DNA of 64,000 bases from Streptococcus parasanguinis (GTDB taxonomy: Bacteria; Bacillota; Bacilli; Lactobacillales; Streptococcaceae): contig NZ_CP133988.1 in assembly GCF_031582885.1 (NCBI RefSeq), positions 999,501-1,063,500 on the forward strand. Direction: 5' to 3'. How positions within the stretch are numbered: position 1 is the first letter of the stretch; each line of letters begins with the position of its first letter. This document shows positions 1 to 9,288 of this stretch, in pieces. A program made the translations under genes and the position numbers. The notes below the pieces were generated by a model, which saw only the letters and a list, made by a program, of their open reading frames with translations, searched no databases and had not been told where the DNA came from.

Positions 1-215
1 CAACATCTGAAAGCAAAGAGAAGGGCAAGAACGAAGATGAGAAGCAAGATGAGAAGCAAGATGACAAGGAAGAGGCAGCAACAGAAACCAAGACACCAGG
101 TAAACGGAAAATCCTTCCATCTACCGGACAAGAAACAAGCTATCTAGCTCTTTTTGGAGTGACAGTAGCTACGATGAGTCTTGTCTGGTACAAGAAGAAA
201 AAGACGACTCACTAA
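1..215 (+). CDS. LPXTG cell-wall-anchored surface protein, C-terminal end only
   Basis: The reading frame enters from outside the window and ends at the TAA at 213-215. The visible 70 residues form a Lys/Glu/Asp-rich repetitive spacer (DEKQ repeated), then the sortase motif LPSTG, a hydrophobic stretch and a positively charged tail ending KKKKTTH. This is the standard sortase A sorting signal: the protein would be cut between T and G and linked to peptidoglycan. The functional N-terminal part is outside, so its role as adhesin, enzyme or otherwise cannot be judged. Confidence 0.85.
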   Translation, partial: TSESKEKGKNEDEKQDEKQDDKEEAATETKTPGKRKILPSTGQETSYLALFGVTVATMSLVWYKKKKTTH

Positions 216-236
216 CGTGTTTCATAAGAAAGATCT

Positions 237-264
237 AAAAAAGGAGTCGCTGGCTCCTTTTTTT
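237..264 (+). terminator. Rho-independent terminator of the LPXTG gene
   Basis: AAAAGGAG and CTCCTTTT arms enclose a short loop and are followed by a run of T. It lies 22 bases after the stop codon. Confidence 0.8.
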
Positions 265-383
265 CTCCTAAAATACAGGACAGATAGTCCCATATTGGAA
301 ACTGTACTAGGACAATGAAAACTACTGAAAAGAACAGTTTCTTTTCAAAAAGAAGCTTAAACTCTTTAAAATAGATGGAATCG

Positions 384-412
384 TGTTATAATAAAATCAT
401 AAAACGTTTTCA
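384..412 (+). promoter_or_regulatory. pflA promoter with overlapping cre-like site
   Basis: An extended -10 (TG at 384-385, TATAAT at 387-392) has no good -35. Directly downstream, 399-412 reads ATAAAACGTTTTCA, matching the CcpA cre consensus TGWAARCGYTWNCW except at the first two bases. Its position over the transcription start suggests CcpA control of pyruvate formate-lyase activation by sugar supply. The site is seen; the regulation is inferred. Confidence 0.55.
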
Positions 413-429
413 AGAGAAGAGGTTCCTCA

Positions 430-1224
430 ATGGAAAATGAAACAGTTGATTATGGAAAAGTAACAGGAATGGTACACTCAACAGAAAGTTTTGGGGCAGT
501 AGACGGGCCTGGGATCCGCTTTATTGTCTTCCTTCAAGGGTGTCAAATGCGGTGTCAATACTGCCACAATCCAGATACTTGGGCAATGGAAACCAACAAG
601 TCCCGTGAACGGACAGTGGATGATGTCCTAGAAGAAGCCCTCCGTTATCGTGGATTTTGGGGCCAAAAAGGGGGAATCACTGTCAGTGGAGGAGAAGCCC
701 TCTTGCAGATTGACTTCTTGATCGCCCTCTTCACCAAGGCTCAAGAGTTGGGCATTCATTGTACCTTGGATACCTGTGCCCTTCCTTTCCGGAATACACC
801 TCGTTATTTGGAAAAATTCGACCGCTTGATGGCGGTGACAGACTTGGTGCTTCTGGATATCAAGGAAATCAATGATGAACGACACAAAATTGTGACCAGC
901 CATACCAATAAAACAATTTTAGCTTGTGCCAAGTACTTATCTGATATTGGAAAACCAGTCTGGATTCGTCACGTTTTGGTCCCAGGTTTGACAGACCGAG
1001 ATGACGACCTGATCGAACTTGGAAAATTTGTTAAAACCCTTAAAAATGTTGATAAATTTGAGATCCTTCCTTACCATACTATGGGGGAATTCAAATGGCG
1101 TGAATTGGGCATTCCGTACAAGTTGGAAGGTGTGAAACCACCGACAAAAGAACGGGTCCAAAATGCAAAAGATTTGATGGAAACAGAAAGTTACCAAGAT
1201 TACCTGAAACGGGTCAAAGGATAA
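430..1224 (+). CDS. pflA: Pyruvate formate-lyase-activating enzyme
   Basis: Radical SAM enzyme that installs the glycyl radical on pyruvate formate-lyase, opening the anaerobic mixed-acid branch (formate plus acetyl-CoA). The CxxxCxxC [4Fe-4S] motif is at Cys38, Cys42 and Cys45, followed by the SGGE motif that helps bind SAM. Length of 264 aa is normal for the family. It is a single-gene unit with its own promoter and terminator. The start follows an AGAAGAGG Shine-Dalgarno stretch. A cre-like site at the promoter fits carbon control of fermentation. Cytoplasmic. Confidence 0.95.
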   Translation: MENETVDYGKVTGMVHSTESFGAVDGPGIRFIVFLQGCQMRCQYCHNPDTWAMETNKSRERTVDDVLEEALRYRGFWGQKGGITVSGGEALLQIDFLIALFTKAQELGIHCTLDTCALPFRNTPRYLEKFDRLMAVTDLVLLDIKEINDERHKIVTSHTNKTILACAKYLSDIGKPVWIRHVLVPGLTDRDDDLIELGKFVKTLKNVDKFEILPYHTMGEFKWRELGIPYKLEGVKPPTKERVQNAKDLMETESYQDYLKRVKG

Positions 1225-1231
1225 AAAGTAT

Positions 1232-1260
1232 AGACAGATGGGCCTTCCAGCTGTCTTTTC
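1232..1260 (+). terminator. pflA terminator
   Basis: AGACAGATGG pairs with CCAGCTGTCT (one mismatch) around a short loop, then TTTTC. It starts eight bases after the pflA stop. Confidence 0.75.
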
Positions 1261-1348
1261 TATTGAAATGCACAACTATTCCCTTTCTTTAAATAGCAAA
1301 ACGTGCTAAAATAGAGTGAATCTATAAATGAAATAAAGAGGTAGAAAC

Positions 1349-2284
1349 ATGTCAAAAATTCTCGTTTTTGGTCACCAAAATCCTGACTCAGATGCTATCG
1401 GTTCATCTGTAGCCTTTGCTTATCTTGCAAAAGAAGCTTACGGTTTGGATACAGAAGCAGTGGCTCTTGGAACTCCAAATGAAGAAACAGCTTTCGTATT
1501 GGATTATTTTGGTGTGGAAGCACCACGCGTTATCACATCTGCTAAAGCAGAAGGTGCAGAGCAAGTCATCTTGACAGACCACAACGAATTCCAACAATCT
1601 GTTTCAGATATCGCTGAAGTAGAAGTTTACGGTGTAGTGGATCACCACCGTGTGGCTAACTTTGAAACTGCAAGCCCACTTTACATGCGTTTGGAACCGG
1701 TTGGATCCGCATCATCTATCGTTTACCGCATGTTCAAAGAACATGGTGTAGCTGTTCCAAAAGAAATCGCAGGTTTGATGCTATCAGGTTTGATTTCAGA
1801 TACTCTTCTTTTGAAATCTCCAACCACTCACCCATCAGATAAAGTCATTGCTCCTGAATTGGCTGAATTGGCTGGTGTCAACTTGGAAGAATACGGTCTT
1901 GCCATGCTCAAGGCTGGTACAAACTTGGCAAGCAAATCTGCTGAAGAATTGATTGATATCGATGCCAAGACATTTGAACTCAACGGAAACAATGTTCGTG
2001 TGGCTCAAGTGAACACAGTTGATATTGCTGAAGTCTTGGACCGCCAAGCTGAAATCGAAGCAGCCATCCAAGCCGCAAATGCCGCTAACGGCTACTCTGA
2101 CTTTGTCTTGATGATTACAGACATCGTCAACTCAAACTCAGAAATTTTGGCTCTTGGTGCTAATATGGACAAGGTAGAGGCAGCTTTTAACTTCAAACTT
2201 GAAAACAACCACGCTTTCCTTCCAGGTGCTGTTTCACGTAAGAAACAAGTGGTACCACAATTGACTGAAAGCTTTAATGCATAA
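1349..2284 (+). CDS. ppaC: Manganese-dependent inorganic pyrophosphatase (family II)
   Basis: Hydrolyses pyrophosphate released by biosynthesis. It belongs to the DHH phosphoesterase family: the N-terminal HQNPDSD motif (His9, Asp13, Asp15), Asp77 and the DHH motif at Asp98-His99-His100 supply the Mn ligands. The C-terminal DHHA2 domain carries SRKKQ, the substrate-binding SRKKQ signature of family II enzymes. At 311 aa it is full length. Start at ATG behind AGAGGTAG. Monocistronic, closed by the hairpin at 2311-2335. Cytoplasmic. Confidence 0.96.
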   Translation: MSKILVFGHQNPDSDAIGSSVAFAYLAKEAYGLDTEAVALGTPNEETAFVLDYFGVEAPRVITSAKAEGAEQVILTDHNEFQQSVSDIAEVEVYGVVDHHRVANFETASPLYMRLEPVGSASSIVYRMFKEHGVAVPKEIAGLMLSGLISDTLLLKSPTTHPSDKVIAPELAELAGVNLEEYGLAMLKAGTNLASKSAEELIDIDAKTFELNGNNVRVAQVNTVDIAEVLDRQAEIEAAIQAANAANGYSDFVLMITDIVNSNSEILALGANMDKVEAAFNFKLENNHAFLPGAVSRKKQVVPQLTESFNA

Positions 2285-2310
2285 TCATAGATGGGGAAGC
2301 CCATTGTTAC

Positions 2311-2335
2311 AAAGGAGTTTCGGCTCCTTTTTTGC
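2311..2335 (+). terminator. ppaC terminator
   Basis: AAAGGAG / CTCCTTT hairpin with loop TTTCGG, followed by a T tract. It ends 13 bases before the next start codon, so the downstream gene probably relies partly on readthrough. Confidence 0.75.
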
Positions 2336-2347
2336 TAGGAGAGAAGT

Positions 2348-2860
2348 ATGTTAGAAAATGGTGATTTGATTTTTGTGAAAGATGATTCGGATATAGGACA
2401 GGCCATCCAGGAATCTACTGGTCACTATAGCCATGTGGCCATCTTTTTGGACGGACAGGTCTATCATGCCACGGTAGAAGGTGGTGTCCTTGCTCAGTCT
2501 CCTGAGGAATTCTTTGAAGCTGGAAAAGTCTATGACCTTTATCACTATGAGCAGATTGATGGTGCAGAGGTCAAAAAGCGAGCAGAGAGTCTCTTAGGGG
2601 CACCCTACAATGCGTCCTTTTACCCAGATGGAGATGGTTTCTATTGTTCCCAGTTCATCGCTGAACTACTCCCTGTTTTTGAGACCATTCCCATGAAGTT
2701 TGGAGATGAGGAAGAGGAGATTAGTCCGTTCTGGCTGGACTACTACAAGGAACTTGGCTTAGCCGTTCCTCTAGATCAGCCCGGAACCAACCCGAGTCAG
2801 TTAGCCCAGTCTCCCCGTCTACAGTTTAAAGAAAGGTATTTGGATGATTCAGATCATTAA
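2348..2860 (+). CDS. YiiX/YaeF-type permuted papain-like amidohydrolase
   Basis: 170 aa. The order GDLIFV, then HYSHVAIF with His26 and His29, then FYCSQF with Cys100, is that of circularly permuted NlpC/P60-like (C92, YiiX/YebB) enzymes, where His precedes the catalytic Cys. Family members are thought to cleave amide or ester bonds in lipids or wall components. No signal peptide or membrane segment is seen, so this one is probably cytoplasmic. Start at ATG behind AGGAGAG. Its last 17 bases overlap the next gene, implying a two-gene operon. Substrate unknown. Confidence 0.75.
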   Translation: MLENGDLIFVKDDSDIGQAIQESTGHYSHVAIFLDGQVYHATVEGGVLAQSPEEFFEAGKVYDLYHYEQIDGAEVKKRAESLLGAPYNASFYPDGDGFYCSQFIAELLPVFETIPMKFGDEEEEISPFWLDYYKELGLAVPLDQPGTNPSQLAQSPRLQFKERYLDDSDH

Positions 2861-3491
2861 TCCCACACGTTTGACACGTCAGCCATTTTTCAAGGACTTG
2901 ATCAACTATCTGGACCAGCAGGATGATGTGATCCTGCGGCAAATCAAGGCCCAATTTCCAGATCAACCAGTGGATAAGCTGATGGAGGAGTATATCAAAG
3001 AGGGCTTCATCCTTCGAGAAAATAAACGCTACACTCTCAATTTGCCTTTCTTAGAGTCAGCTGATCGAGTTGAACTGGATCAAGAGGTCTTTGTTCGAGA
3101 GGACAGTGCAGTTTATCAAGAATTAAAAGCCAAGGTCTTCCAAACAGAACTTCGCAACACGACTAATGCAGCAATTCTCATAGAGGAGACTGACTTCGAA
3201 CGACATGCACAGACTCTTTCCAATTACTTCTACAAGGTGAAACACCAATATCCTTTGACGGAGGAGCAAGAGAAACTCTATGCTATTTTGGGCGATGTGA
3301 ATCCCGAGTATGCTCTCAAGTATATGACCAGCTTTTTGCTCAAGTTCCTCAAAAAAGAAGAAGTCCAGCAAAAGCGCAGAGACATCTTTGTTGATAGTTT
3401 AGAAGTCTTAGGCTATATCCGCAAAAATGCTGAAGGCAAATATGAATTAGCAGTGGACTTGGACAAGGAAAGACTGATGTTTATCAAATAA
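2844..3491 (+). CDS. DUF1803-type streptococcal protein of unknown function
   Basis: 215 aa, soluble, rich in charged residues and predicted helices, with no signal peptide or membrane segment. The opening (IINPTRLTRQPFF) and layout match the DUF1803 proteins of streptococci; this is recognition from memory. The N-terminal half, ending in a short basic segment (ENKRYTL), could be a winged-helix-like fold, but no catalytic motif is evident. It overlaps the upstream amidase gene by 17 bases, so translation is probably coupled. Ends at a strong bidirectional terminator. Confidence 0.65.
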   Translation: MIQIINPTRLTRQPFFKDLINYLDQQDDVILRQIKAQFPDQPVDKLMEEYIKEGFILRENKRYTLNLPFLESADRVELDQEVFVREDSAVYQELKAKVFQTELRNTTNAAILIEETDFERHAQTLSNYFYKVKHQYPLTEEQEKLYAILGDVNPEYALKYMTSFLLKFLKKEEVQQKRRDIFVDSLEVLGYIRKNAEGKYELAVDLDKERLMFIK

Positions 3492-3495
3492 TAAA

Positions 3496-3525
3496 CAAGG
3501 CTAGGAAAACTTCCTAGCCTTCTTT
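3496..3525. terminator. Bidirectional terminator between DUF1803 gene and murE
   Basis: AAGGCTAGGAA and TTCCTAGCCTT arms around a three-base loop, with A/T-rich flanks on both sides. It serves the convergent genes at 2844-3491 (+) and 3533-4978 (-). Confidence 0.85.
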
Positions 3526-3532
3526 CGTTTGA

Positions 3533-4978
3533 TTATAAATAACGTTCAGCGATGGCGGCATCGCCTGGATATTCTTCTTTTACGCCATTGACGATTTGGT
3601 AGCAGTCAGCTCCTTTTCCGGCGATAATGACGGCATCTTCAGGCTTGCTAGTCATTGCCATAGCCACTTGAATGGCTTGTTCGCGATCTGCGATTTTTTC
3701 GACAGGTCGCGTGATATAACTACTAATCTCTTCAGCGATAGCCAAAGGATCTTCATAGTTGGGATCATCCGCTGTGAGGAAGACTTGGATCTCAGGATGG
3801 TCTTCTAAGAGTAAGCCAAAGTCTTTGCGGCGGCTTTCTCCCTTATTACCGGTTGATCCAAGGACCAGTGAAATGGTCCCCGTTTGATGGGTTTCAACTA
3901 CTGAGAGCAGTTTTTTCAAGCTATCTCCATTATGGGCATAGTCGATGAAAACCTTAGCGCCATTTTTCTGAGTCAAGACTTCCATTCGGCCAGGAACGCG
4001 CGTCTTAGCAATCCCTTTTTGGATATCCTCGAGGCTCGCACCTAGACGAAGACAGGCAAGACCCGCTGCTACAGCATTTTCTTGGTTGAAATGTCCAATC
4101 AGTTGGATATCATAGTTTCCAGCTAATTTACCAGTGGCTGAGAAGCTGAAAGCTTTGGAGGTTTCAATTTGATTCTCAGACTGGCTTCCATAAAAATCGT
4201 GGTCTTGGTTTGCGACTTGGTCCGCTAAAACTTGGAAATGATCCATATCACTATTGATGACAACGGCTTGGCTGTTCTTCATGAGGAGACGTTTGTGGTA
4301 GAAATAATCCTCAAAAGTTGGGTGTTCAATCGGTCCAATATGGTCTGGACTGATGTTGAGAAAAACACCAACGTCAAAGGTCAGACCGTAAACCCGTTTC
4401 ACTAGATAAGCTTGACTGGAAACTTCCATAATGAGGTGGGTCCGATCATTGGCTACTGCCTCAGCCATCATGGAAAAAAGATCCAAGCTCTCTGGCGTTG
4501 TCAGGGTCGATTTAAAGAAGTTCTTACCATCCAGTGTCGTATTCATGGTAGACAGCATAGCTGGTCGGTGACTTTGTTCCAAAATATGGTAAGCAAAGTA
4601 GGCCGCTGTTGTCTTTCCCTTAGTCCCTGTGAAGGCCAATAGTTTTAATTGTTTCTCAGGGTGTCCATAAAACTCCATGGCGATTAAGCTCATGGCCTGT
4701 TTGATATCATTGACGAGGATGGCAGGAATACCAACTTCATAATCTTTTTCAGAGACATAAAAGCCGAGTCCATTAGAAATAGCCTGTTCCAGGTATTCTT
4801 TTTTGAAGTTGGCCCCTTTGACAAAAAAGAGGGTGCTAGCAGAAACCTTACGGCTATCATAGCTAATAGCATCAAAACTTGTTCCTTCTAGATGGTAGTA
4901 GTATTCACCATTTACTAGAACTTCTCGGAAATTTTGGTCATGTTTTAAAATGTTGAGGGTTTGTTCAATTGTAATCAT
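3533..4978 (-). CDS. murE: UDP-MurNAc-L-alanyl-D-glutamate--L-lysine ligase
   Basis: Cytoplasmic Mur ligase that adds the third residue of the peptidoglycan stem peptide; in streptococci this is L-lysine. 481 aa with the three Mur domains: an N-terminal UDP-binding part, a central ATPase with the P-loop TGTKGKTT and the conserved [14 protein letters not shown] segment around the carbamylated-Lys/metal site, and a C-terminal domain with DDPNYEDP. The DDPNYEDP motif replaces the DNPRxEDP of diaminopimelate-adding enzymes and indicates lysine specificity. It is divergent from the MurJ-type flippase, so two steps of wall precursor supply share one intergenic region. Confidence 0.95.
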   Translation of the reverse strand: MITIEQTLNILKHDQNFREVLVNGEYYYHLEGTSFDAISYDSRKVSASTLFFVKGANFKKEYLEQAISNGLGFYVSEKDYEVGIPAILVNDIKQAMSLIAMEFYGHPEKQLKLLAFTGTKGKTTAAYFAYHILEQSHRPAMLSTMNTTLDGKNFFKSTLTTPESLDLFSMMAEAVANDRTHLIMEVSSQAYLVKRVYGLTFDVGVFLNISPDHIGPIEHPTFEDYFYHKRLLMKNSQAVVINSDMDHFQVLADQVANQDHDFYGSQSENQIETSKAFSFSATGKLAGNYDIQLIGHFNQENAVAAGLACLRLGASLEDIQKGIAKTRVPGRMEVLTQKNGAKVFIDYAHNGDSLKKLLSVVETHQTGTISLVLGSTGNKGESRRKDFGLLLEDHPEIQVFLTADDPNYEDPLAIAEEISSYITRPVEKIADREQAIQVAMAMTSKPEDAVIIAGKGADCYQIVNGVKEEYPGDAAIAERYL

Positions 4979-5006
4979 AAAACTATTGTAAACCTAAAGT
5001 CCCTAT

Positions 5007-5035
5007 TTTACAAGTGTCATGGAAAAGTTTATAAT
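5007..5035 (+). promoter_or_regulatory. Promoter of the MurJ/YtgP-type flippase gene
   Basis: TTTACA (5007-5012), 17-bp spacer, TATAAT (5030-5035). Because transcription would begin near 5042, the open frame upstream of 5066 is not translated; this settles the start at ATG 5066. Confidence 0.8.
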
Positions 5036-5065
5036 GAAGAGAAGAAGAAACGAAAGAGGACACCA

Positions 5066-6694
5066 ATGAGTCACGAACAAAATGACCAGCAAGCCCAGAT
5101 GCTACGCGGGACTGCCTGGATGACAGCCAGCAACTTTATCAGCCGTTTGCTAGGAGCCGCTTATATTATTCCTTGGTATATTTGGATGGGGAAATATGGG
5201 CCACAAGCCAATGGTCTTTTTACAATGGGCTACAATATCTATGCTTGGTTTCTTTTGATTTCGACAGCCGGAGTACCCGTAGCTGTTGCTAAGCAAGTAG
5301 CCAAATACAATACCCGGGACCAAGCCGATCATAGCTTTGCTTTGATTCGGGGCTTCTTGAAATTTATGGGAATTCTAGGCCTTGGATTTGCCATTCTCAT
5401 GTATCTTTTGTCTCCTGTCTTTGCGAGTCTTTCAGGTGGGGGAAAAGAGTTGATTCCGATCATGCAGAGCCTTTCTTGGGCTGTCTTGATCTTTCCTTCG
5501 ATGAGTGTCATTCGGGGATTTTTCCAAGGTTTTAACAACATGAAGCCTTACGCCATTAGCCAGATCGCTGAACAAGTCATCCGGGTCATCTGGATGTTGC
5601 TCACGACCTTCTTCATTATGAAGATTGGCTCAGGTGATTACGTGCAGGCTGTGACGCAGTCGACCTTTGCGGCCTTTATCGGTATGGGAGCGAGCCTTCT
5701 GGTGCTCTTTTATTACCTTGCAAAGACAGGCTTGCTCTCTTCTATTTTTAAAAAGCAAGAGGGAAGTGAAGGGATTGATACTCGGGCTCTCTTGATCGAT
5801 ACGATTCGTGAGGCTATTCCTTTTATCATCACAGGTTCCGCGATTCAGCTCTTCCAAATTGTTGACCAGATGACCTTTATCAATGTCATGTCTTGGTTCA
5901 CAGATTATAGTCAAAAGCAGCTCTTGGTCATGTTTAGTTATTTCTCTGCTAATCCAAACAAAATCACCATGATCTTGATTGCGGTAGCGACTTCGATTGG
6001 GGGAGTCGGGATTCCTCTTTTGACAGAGAATTATGTGAAGGGGGACCTAAAAGCGGCTGGGAAGCTCGTACAGGATAACTTGACCATGTTGCTAGCTTTC
6101 TTACTTCCAGCCACCTTTGGTGCAGTAGCAGTCGCAAAACCACTTTATACGGTTTTCTATGGGCAACCAGATGGCTTGGCCTTAGGACTCTTCATCGTAG
6201 CGATGTTGCAGACCGTAATTCTCGGTCTTTACACGGTCTTATCGCCAATGATTCAAGCTCTCTTTCAAAATCGCAAGGCCATTCGCTACTTCCTTTATGG
6301 TGTAGTGGTGAAATTGGTCCTACAAATTCCATTTATTTTGGTCTTTCGTTCTTATGGACCACTTTTGTCAACGACCATTGCCTTAATGGTGCCAATCGTT
6401 CTCATGTATCGAGAGATCCAAACCATCACTCAGTTTAATCGCACCATCGTCTTCAAGCGGACCTTGCTTGGTTCTATCCTGACTATGGTGATGCTACTTG
6501 GAGTCTTGATCGCTGGCTTGATTTTGGGCTGGATTTTCCCACCAAATGGCCGTGTATCGAGCATGATTTATATCATCGTCATTGGCGGATTAGGAGTTGT
6601 TATCTATGGAGCCTTAGGATTATGGCTACGGTATTTTGACCGCTTTATCGGAGGTCAAGCTGCACGTCTCAGACAAAAATTCCGGATTAAATAA
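5066..6694 (+). CDS. ytgP: Lipid II flippase of the MurJ/YtgP (MOP) family
   Basis: 542-aa polytopic membrane protein of the MATE-like MOP superfamily. In Gram-positive bacteria YtgP/MurJ homologues carry lipid II across the membrane for wall synthesis. The N-terminal part (LRGTAWMTASNFISRLLGAAYIIP) matches the first helix of the family, and about 14 hydrophobic segments follow. The frame opens at 4961 inside murE, but ATG 5066 is chosen because the promoter lies at 5007-5035 and AAGAGGA precedes 5066 at good spacing. Next to murE, as in pneumococcus. Some annotations call it a polysaccharide transporter. Confidence 0.85.
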   Translation: MSHEQNDQQAQMLRGTAWMTASNFISRLLGAAYIIPWYIWMGKYGPQANGLFTMGYNIYAWFLLISTAGVPVAVAKQVAKYNTRDQADHSFALIRGFLKFMGILGLGFAILMYLLSPVFASLSGGGKELIPIMQSLSWAVLIFPSMSVIRGFFQGFNNMKPYAISQIAEQVIRVIWMLLTTFFIMKIGSGDYVQAVTQSTFAAFIGMGASLLVLFYYLAKTGLLSSIFKKQEGSEGIDTRALLIDTIREAIPFIITGSAIQLFQIVDQMTFINVMSWFTDYSQKQLLVMFSYFSANPNKITMILIAVATSIGGVGIPLLTENYVKGDLKAAGKLVQDNLTMLLAFLLPATFGAVAVAKPLYTVFYGQPDGLALGLFIVAMLQTVILGLYTVLSPMIQALFQNRKAIRYFLYGVVVKLVLQIPFILVFRSYGPLLSTTIALMVPIVLMYREIQTITQFNRTIVFKRTLLGSILTMVMLLGVLIAGLILGWIFPPNGRVSSMIYIIVIGGLGVVIYGALGLWLRYFDRFIGGQAARLRQKFRIK

Positions 6695-6700
6695 ACCTGA

Positions 6701-6875
6701 GAGGCTGGGATAGAAGTCCTAGCCTCTCAATTATTTTTGGATTGTCGAGCAAGACGCAGTGGTTGAGTGGGCTCTACTACGCTGATTTCATCAGCTTTTA
6801 CAGCCCTACTCAACTGTGCGGAGGTGGGACGACGAAATCGAATTCTAACGAATTAACGATTTCTGTCCCACTCTC
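6701..6875 (+). repeat. 175-bp interspersed repeat R, copy 1
   Basis: Fills the ytgP-metC gap together with the metC promoter region. It begins GAGGCTGGGA and ends TGTCCCACTCTC, which pair as imperfect terminal inverted repeats. Inside are a terminator-like hairpin (GAGGCTGGG...CCTAGCCTC), a long central hairpin (GTTGAGTGGGCT...AGCCCTACTCAAC) with inner GCTGA/TCAGC, and a third (GAAATCGAATTC...GAATTAACGATTTC). Copies at 13903-14077 and 62575-62749 have exactly the same length and differ at few positions. No ORF inside. It probably acts as terminator for ytgP. Confidence 0.85.
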
Positions 6876-6985
6876 TTTTCTTATAGTTTGAAACTATAGC
6901 TAGGTCTTGAAAATGGGAAAACCGCTCTCCTCATAATAGTGATAAAATAGTAATCAGTTAGATTGAATGTTTATCGGAGGGCAAT

Positions 6986-8083
6986 ATGAGTAAAAAACGC
7001 AATATCAATACTATCTTGGCACAGGCAGGAATCAAGTCGGATAAAGCAACGGGAGCTTTAACGACTCCTTTGCATTTCTCTACGACTTACCAACACTCAG
7101 AATTTGGTCAGTCTACAGGTTTTGACTATACCCGTACGAAAAATCCAACACGCGCAACAGCTGAGAAGACTTTGGCAGCTATCGAAAGTGCAGACTATGC
7201 TTTGGCGACAAGCTCTGGAATGTCAGCCATCGTGCTTGCTTTTAGCATTTTCCCAGTTGGTTCAAAAGTCTTAGCCGTTCGTGACCTTTATGGAGGTTCT
7301 TTCCGTTGGTTTAACCAACAAGAGCAAGAGGGTCGTTTCTCTTTCACCTATGCCAATACAGAAGAAGAACTGATCCACCATCTAGATAATGATCCGGTGG
7401 ATGTCCTCTATATTGAAACACCAACAAATCCATTGATGTTGGAATTTGATATTGCTCATTTAGCTAAATTGGCCCATGCAAAAGGTGCCAAAGTCGTGGT
7501 GGACAATACTTTCTATAGCCCTATCTATCAACGCCCAATTGAAGAGGGAGCGGATATTGTTCTTCATTCAGCAACCAAGTACCTAGCTGGTCACAACGAT
7601 GTCTTGGCTGGTGTTGTCGTGACAAATGAGGCAGACTTGTATGACAAACTCTTTTACAACTTGAACACGACAGGTGCTGTTCTTTCCCCATTTGACAGCT
7701 ATCTGCTGATCCGTGGTCTCAAGACGCTCTCTATCCGGATGGAGCGCTCTACAGAGAATGCTCGCAAGGTGGTCGAGTTTTTGAAAACCTCCCCTCAGGT
7801 CAAAGAAGTCCTCTACACTGGAAAAGGTGGAATGGTCTCCTTTAAAATTCAAGATGAGAAAAAAATTCCTAACTTGTTGAATTCCCTTCAAGTCTTTACC
7901 TTTGCAGAAAGCCTTGGCGGAGTTGAAAGTTTGATCACTTATCCTACCACTCAAACTCATGCGGACATTCCTGCAGAAGTTCGCCATTCATATGGTTTGA
8001 CAGATGATCTTCTTCGGTTGTCCATCGGAATCGAAGATGCGGATGATTTGATTGAAGATTTGAAACAAGCATTGGAGGCTTAA
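6986..8083 (+). CDS. metC: Trans-sulfuration PLP enzyme (cystathionine gamma-synthase / beta-lyase family)
   Basis: 365 aa, fold-type I Cys/Met metabolism PLP enzyme. The cofactor lysine lies in HSATKYLAGHNDV, and YIETPTNP and VVDNTF are family signatures. The closely related cystathionine gamma-synthases, beta-lyases and O-acetylhomoserine sulfhydrylases cannot be told apart reliably by eye, so the symbol is tentative. The downstream MalY/PatB-type lyase begins one base after this stop, which points to a two-gene operon for methionine/cysteine interconversion. Start at ATG behind CGGAGGG. Confidence 0.8.
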   Translation: MSKKRNINTILAQAGIKSDKATGALTTPLHFSTTYQHSEFGQSTGFDYTRTKNPTRATAEKTLAAIESADYALATSSGMSAIVLAFSIFPVGSKVLAVRDLYGGSFRWFNQQEQEGRFSFTYANTEEELIHHLDNDPVDVLYIETPTNPLMLEFDIAHLAKLAHAKGAKVVVDNTFYSPIYQRPIEEGADIVLHSATKYLAGHNDVLAGVVVTNEADLYDKLFYNLNTTGAVLSPFDSYLLIRGLKTLSIRMERSTENARKVVEFLKTSPQVKEVLYTGKGGMVSFKIQDEKKIPNLLNSLQVFTFAESLGGVESLITYPTTQTHADIPAEVRHSYGLTDDLLRLSIGIEDADDLIEDLKQALEA

Positions 8084-8084
8084 G

Positions 8085-9248
8085 ATGACCAAATATGATT
8101 TCACGACTTTACCGAATCGCTTGACCCACCATACCTACAAGTGGAAAGAAACAGAGACAGATCCAGAAATCATTCCTGCTTGGATCGCGGACATGGATTT
8201 TAATGTCATTCCAGAAGTACGAGAAGCTGTGATCGGCTATGCAGACCAAATGGTCTACGGCTACACCTATGCCTCAGATAGCCTCTACCAGTCTATCCTT
8301 GATTGGGAAAAAGAAGAGCACGGCTATTCCTTTGACAAAGAAGCGATCGTCTTTATCGAAGGTGTTGTTCCAGCCATTTCAACAGCTATTCAAGCCTTTA
8401 CTAAGGAAGGGGATGCTGTCTTAATCAATACGCCGGTCTATCCTCCATTTGCACGAAGTGTCAAACTCAATCGTCGAAAATTGATCGAAAATTCATTAGT
8501 TGAAAAGGATGGTCTTTTCCAAATTGATTTTGATCAGCTGGAAAAAGATATTGTGGAGCAAGAGGTGAAACTCTATGTTTTGTGTAACCCGCACAATCCT
8601 GGAGGCCGTGTATGGGATCGTGAAGTCTTGGAAAAAATCGGCCACCTCTGTCAAAAACATGGTGTCCTTCTCGTTTCAGATGAGATCCACCAAGATTTGG
8701 CCTTGTTTGGCCACCGTCATATCAGCTTTAACACGGTTGATCCAAGCTTTAAAGATTTCGGCTTGATCTTAACCAGTGCAACCAAGACTTTTAATATTGC
8801 AGGAACAAAAAATTCCTATGTGGTCATTGAAAATCCAAAGCTTCGTACGGCTTTTAAACAACGGCAATTGGCCAATAATCAACATGAAATTTCAGGCTTG
8901 GGCTATATTGCAACAGAAGCGGCTTATCGCCATGGTAAACCTTGGTTGACAGAACTCAAGCAAGTCTTTGAAAAACACATTGACTATGTGGTTGATGAAT
9001 TGCATGAAAAGACCAAAATTCGTGTCATGAAACCCCAAGGCACCTATCTTCTTTGGTTGGACTTTTCAGCCTATCCTTATAGCGATGATGAGCTGCATGC
9101 TAAAATTCATGACCAAGCCAAATTGATTTTGAACCGTGGAACAGATTTTGGAAAAGAAGGAAACTTGCATGCCCGCCTCAATGTGGCAGCTCCATTCACC
9201 CTCATTGAAGAAATCACCAAACGCTTGGTGGAAACTTTTCACAAATAA
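8085..9248 (+). CDS. patB: MalY/PatB-type aminotransferase-like C-S lyase
   Basis: 387 aa class I/II aminotransferase fold. Members of the MalY/PatB branch cleave cystathionine or cysteine to pyruvate, ammonia and thiol (or H2S). The PLP lysine is in TSATKTFNIAGTKNSY; PAWIADMDF near the N-terminus and NPHNPGGRVW are typical of this branch. Translationally coupled to the preceding trans-sulfuration gene, with GGAGGCTTAAG as ribosome binding site overlapping its end. In oral streptococci such enzymes are known H2S producers; that activity is inferred here. Confidence 0.85.
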   Translation: MTKYDFTTLPNRLTHHTYKWKETETDPEIIPAWIADMDFNVIPEVREAVIGYADQMVYGYTYASDSLYQSILDWEKEEHGYSFDKEAIVFIEGVVPAISTAIQAFTKEGDAVLINTPVYPPFARSVKLNRRKLIENSLVEKDGLFQIDFDQLEKDIVEQEVKLYVLCNPHNPGGRVWDREVLEKIGHLCQKHGVLLVSDEIHQDLALFGHRHISFNTVDPSFKDFGLILTSATKTFNIAGTKNSYVVIENPKLRTAFKQRQLANNQHEISGLGYIATEAAYRHGKPWLTELKQVFEKHIDYVVDELHEKTKIRVMKPQGTYLLWLDFSAYPYSDDELHAKIHDQAKLILNRGTDFGKEGNLHARLNVAAPFTLIEEITKRLVETFHK

Positions 9249-9251
9249 GTG

Positions 9252-9280
9252 TTGACTTTCTGTAAGTGAAGGAGTACAAT
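9252..9280 (+). promoter_or_regulatory. mgtA promoter
   Basis: TTGACT (9252-9257), 17-bp spacer, TACAAT (9275-9280). It lies four bases after the patB stop and directly before the M-box. Confidence 0.8.
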
Positions 9281-9288
9281 AAACTCGA

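Noticed and set aside
4961-5065. N-terminal extension of the flippase gene into murE
   Set aside because: The promoter at 5007-5035 lies inside this stretch, so it is not transcribed in full; the residues are basic and unlike the family.
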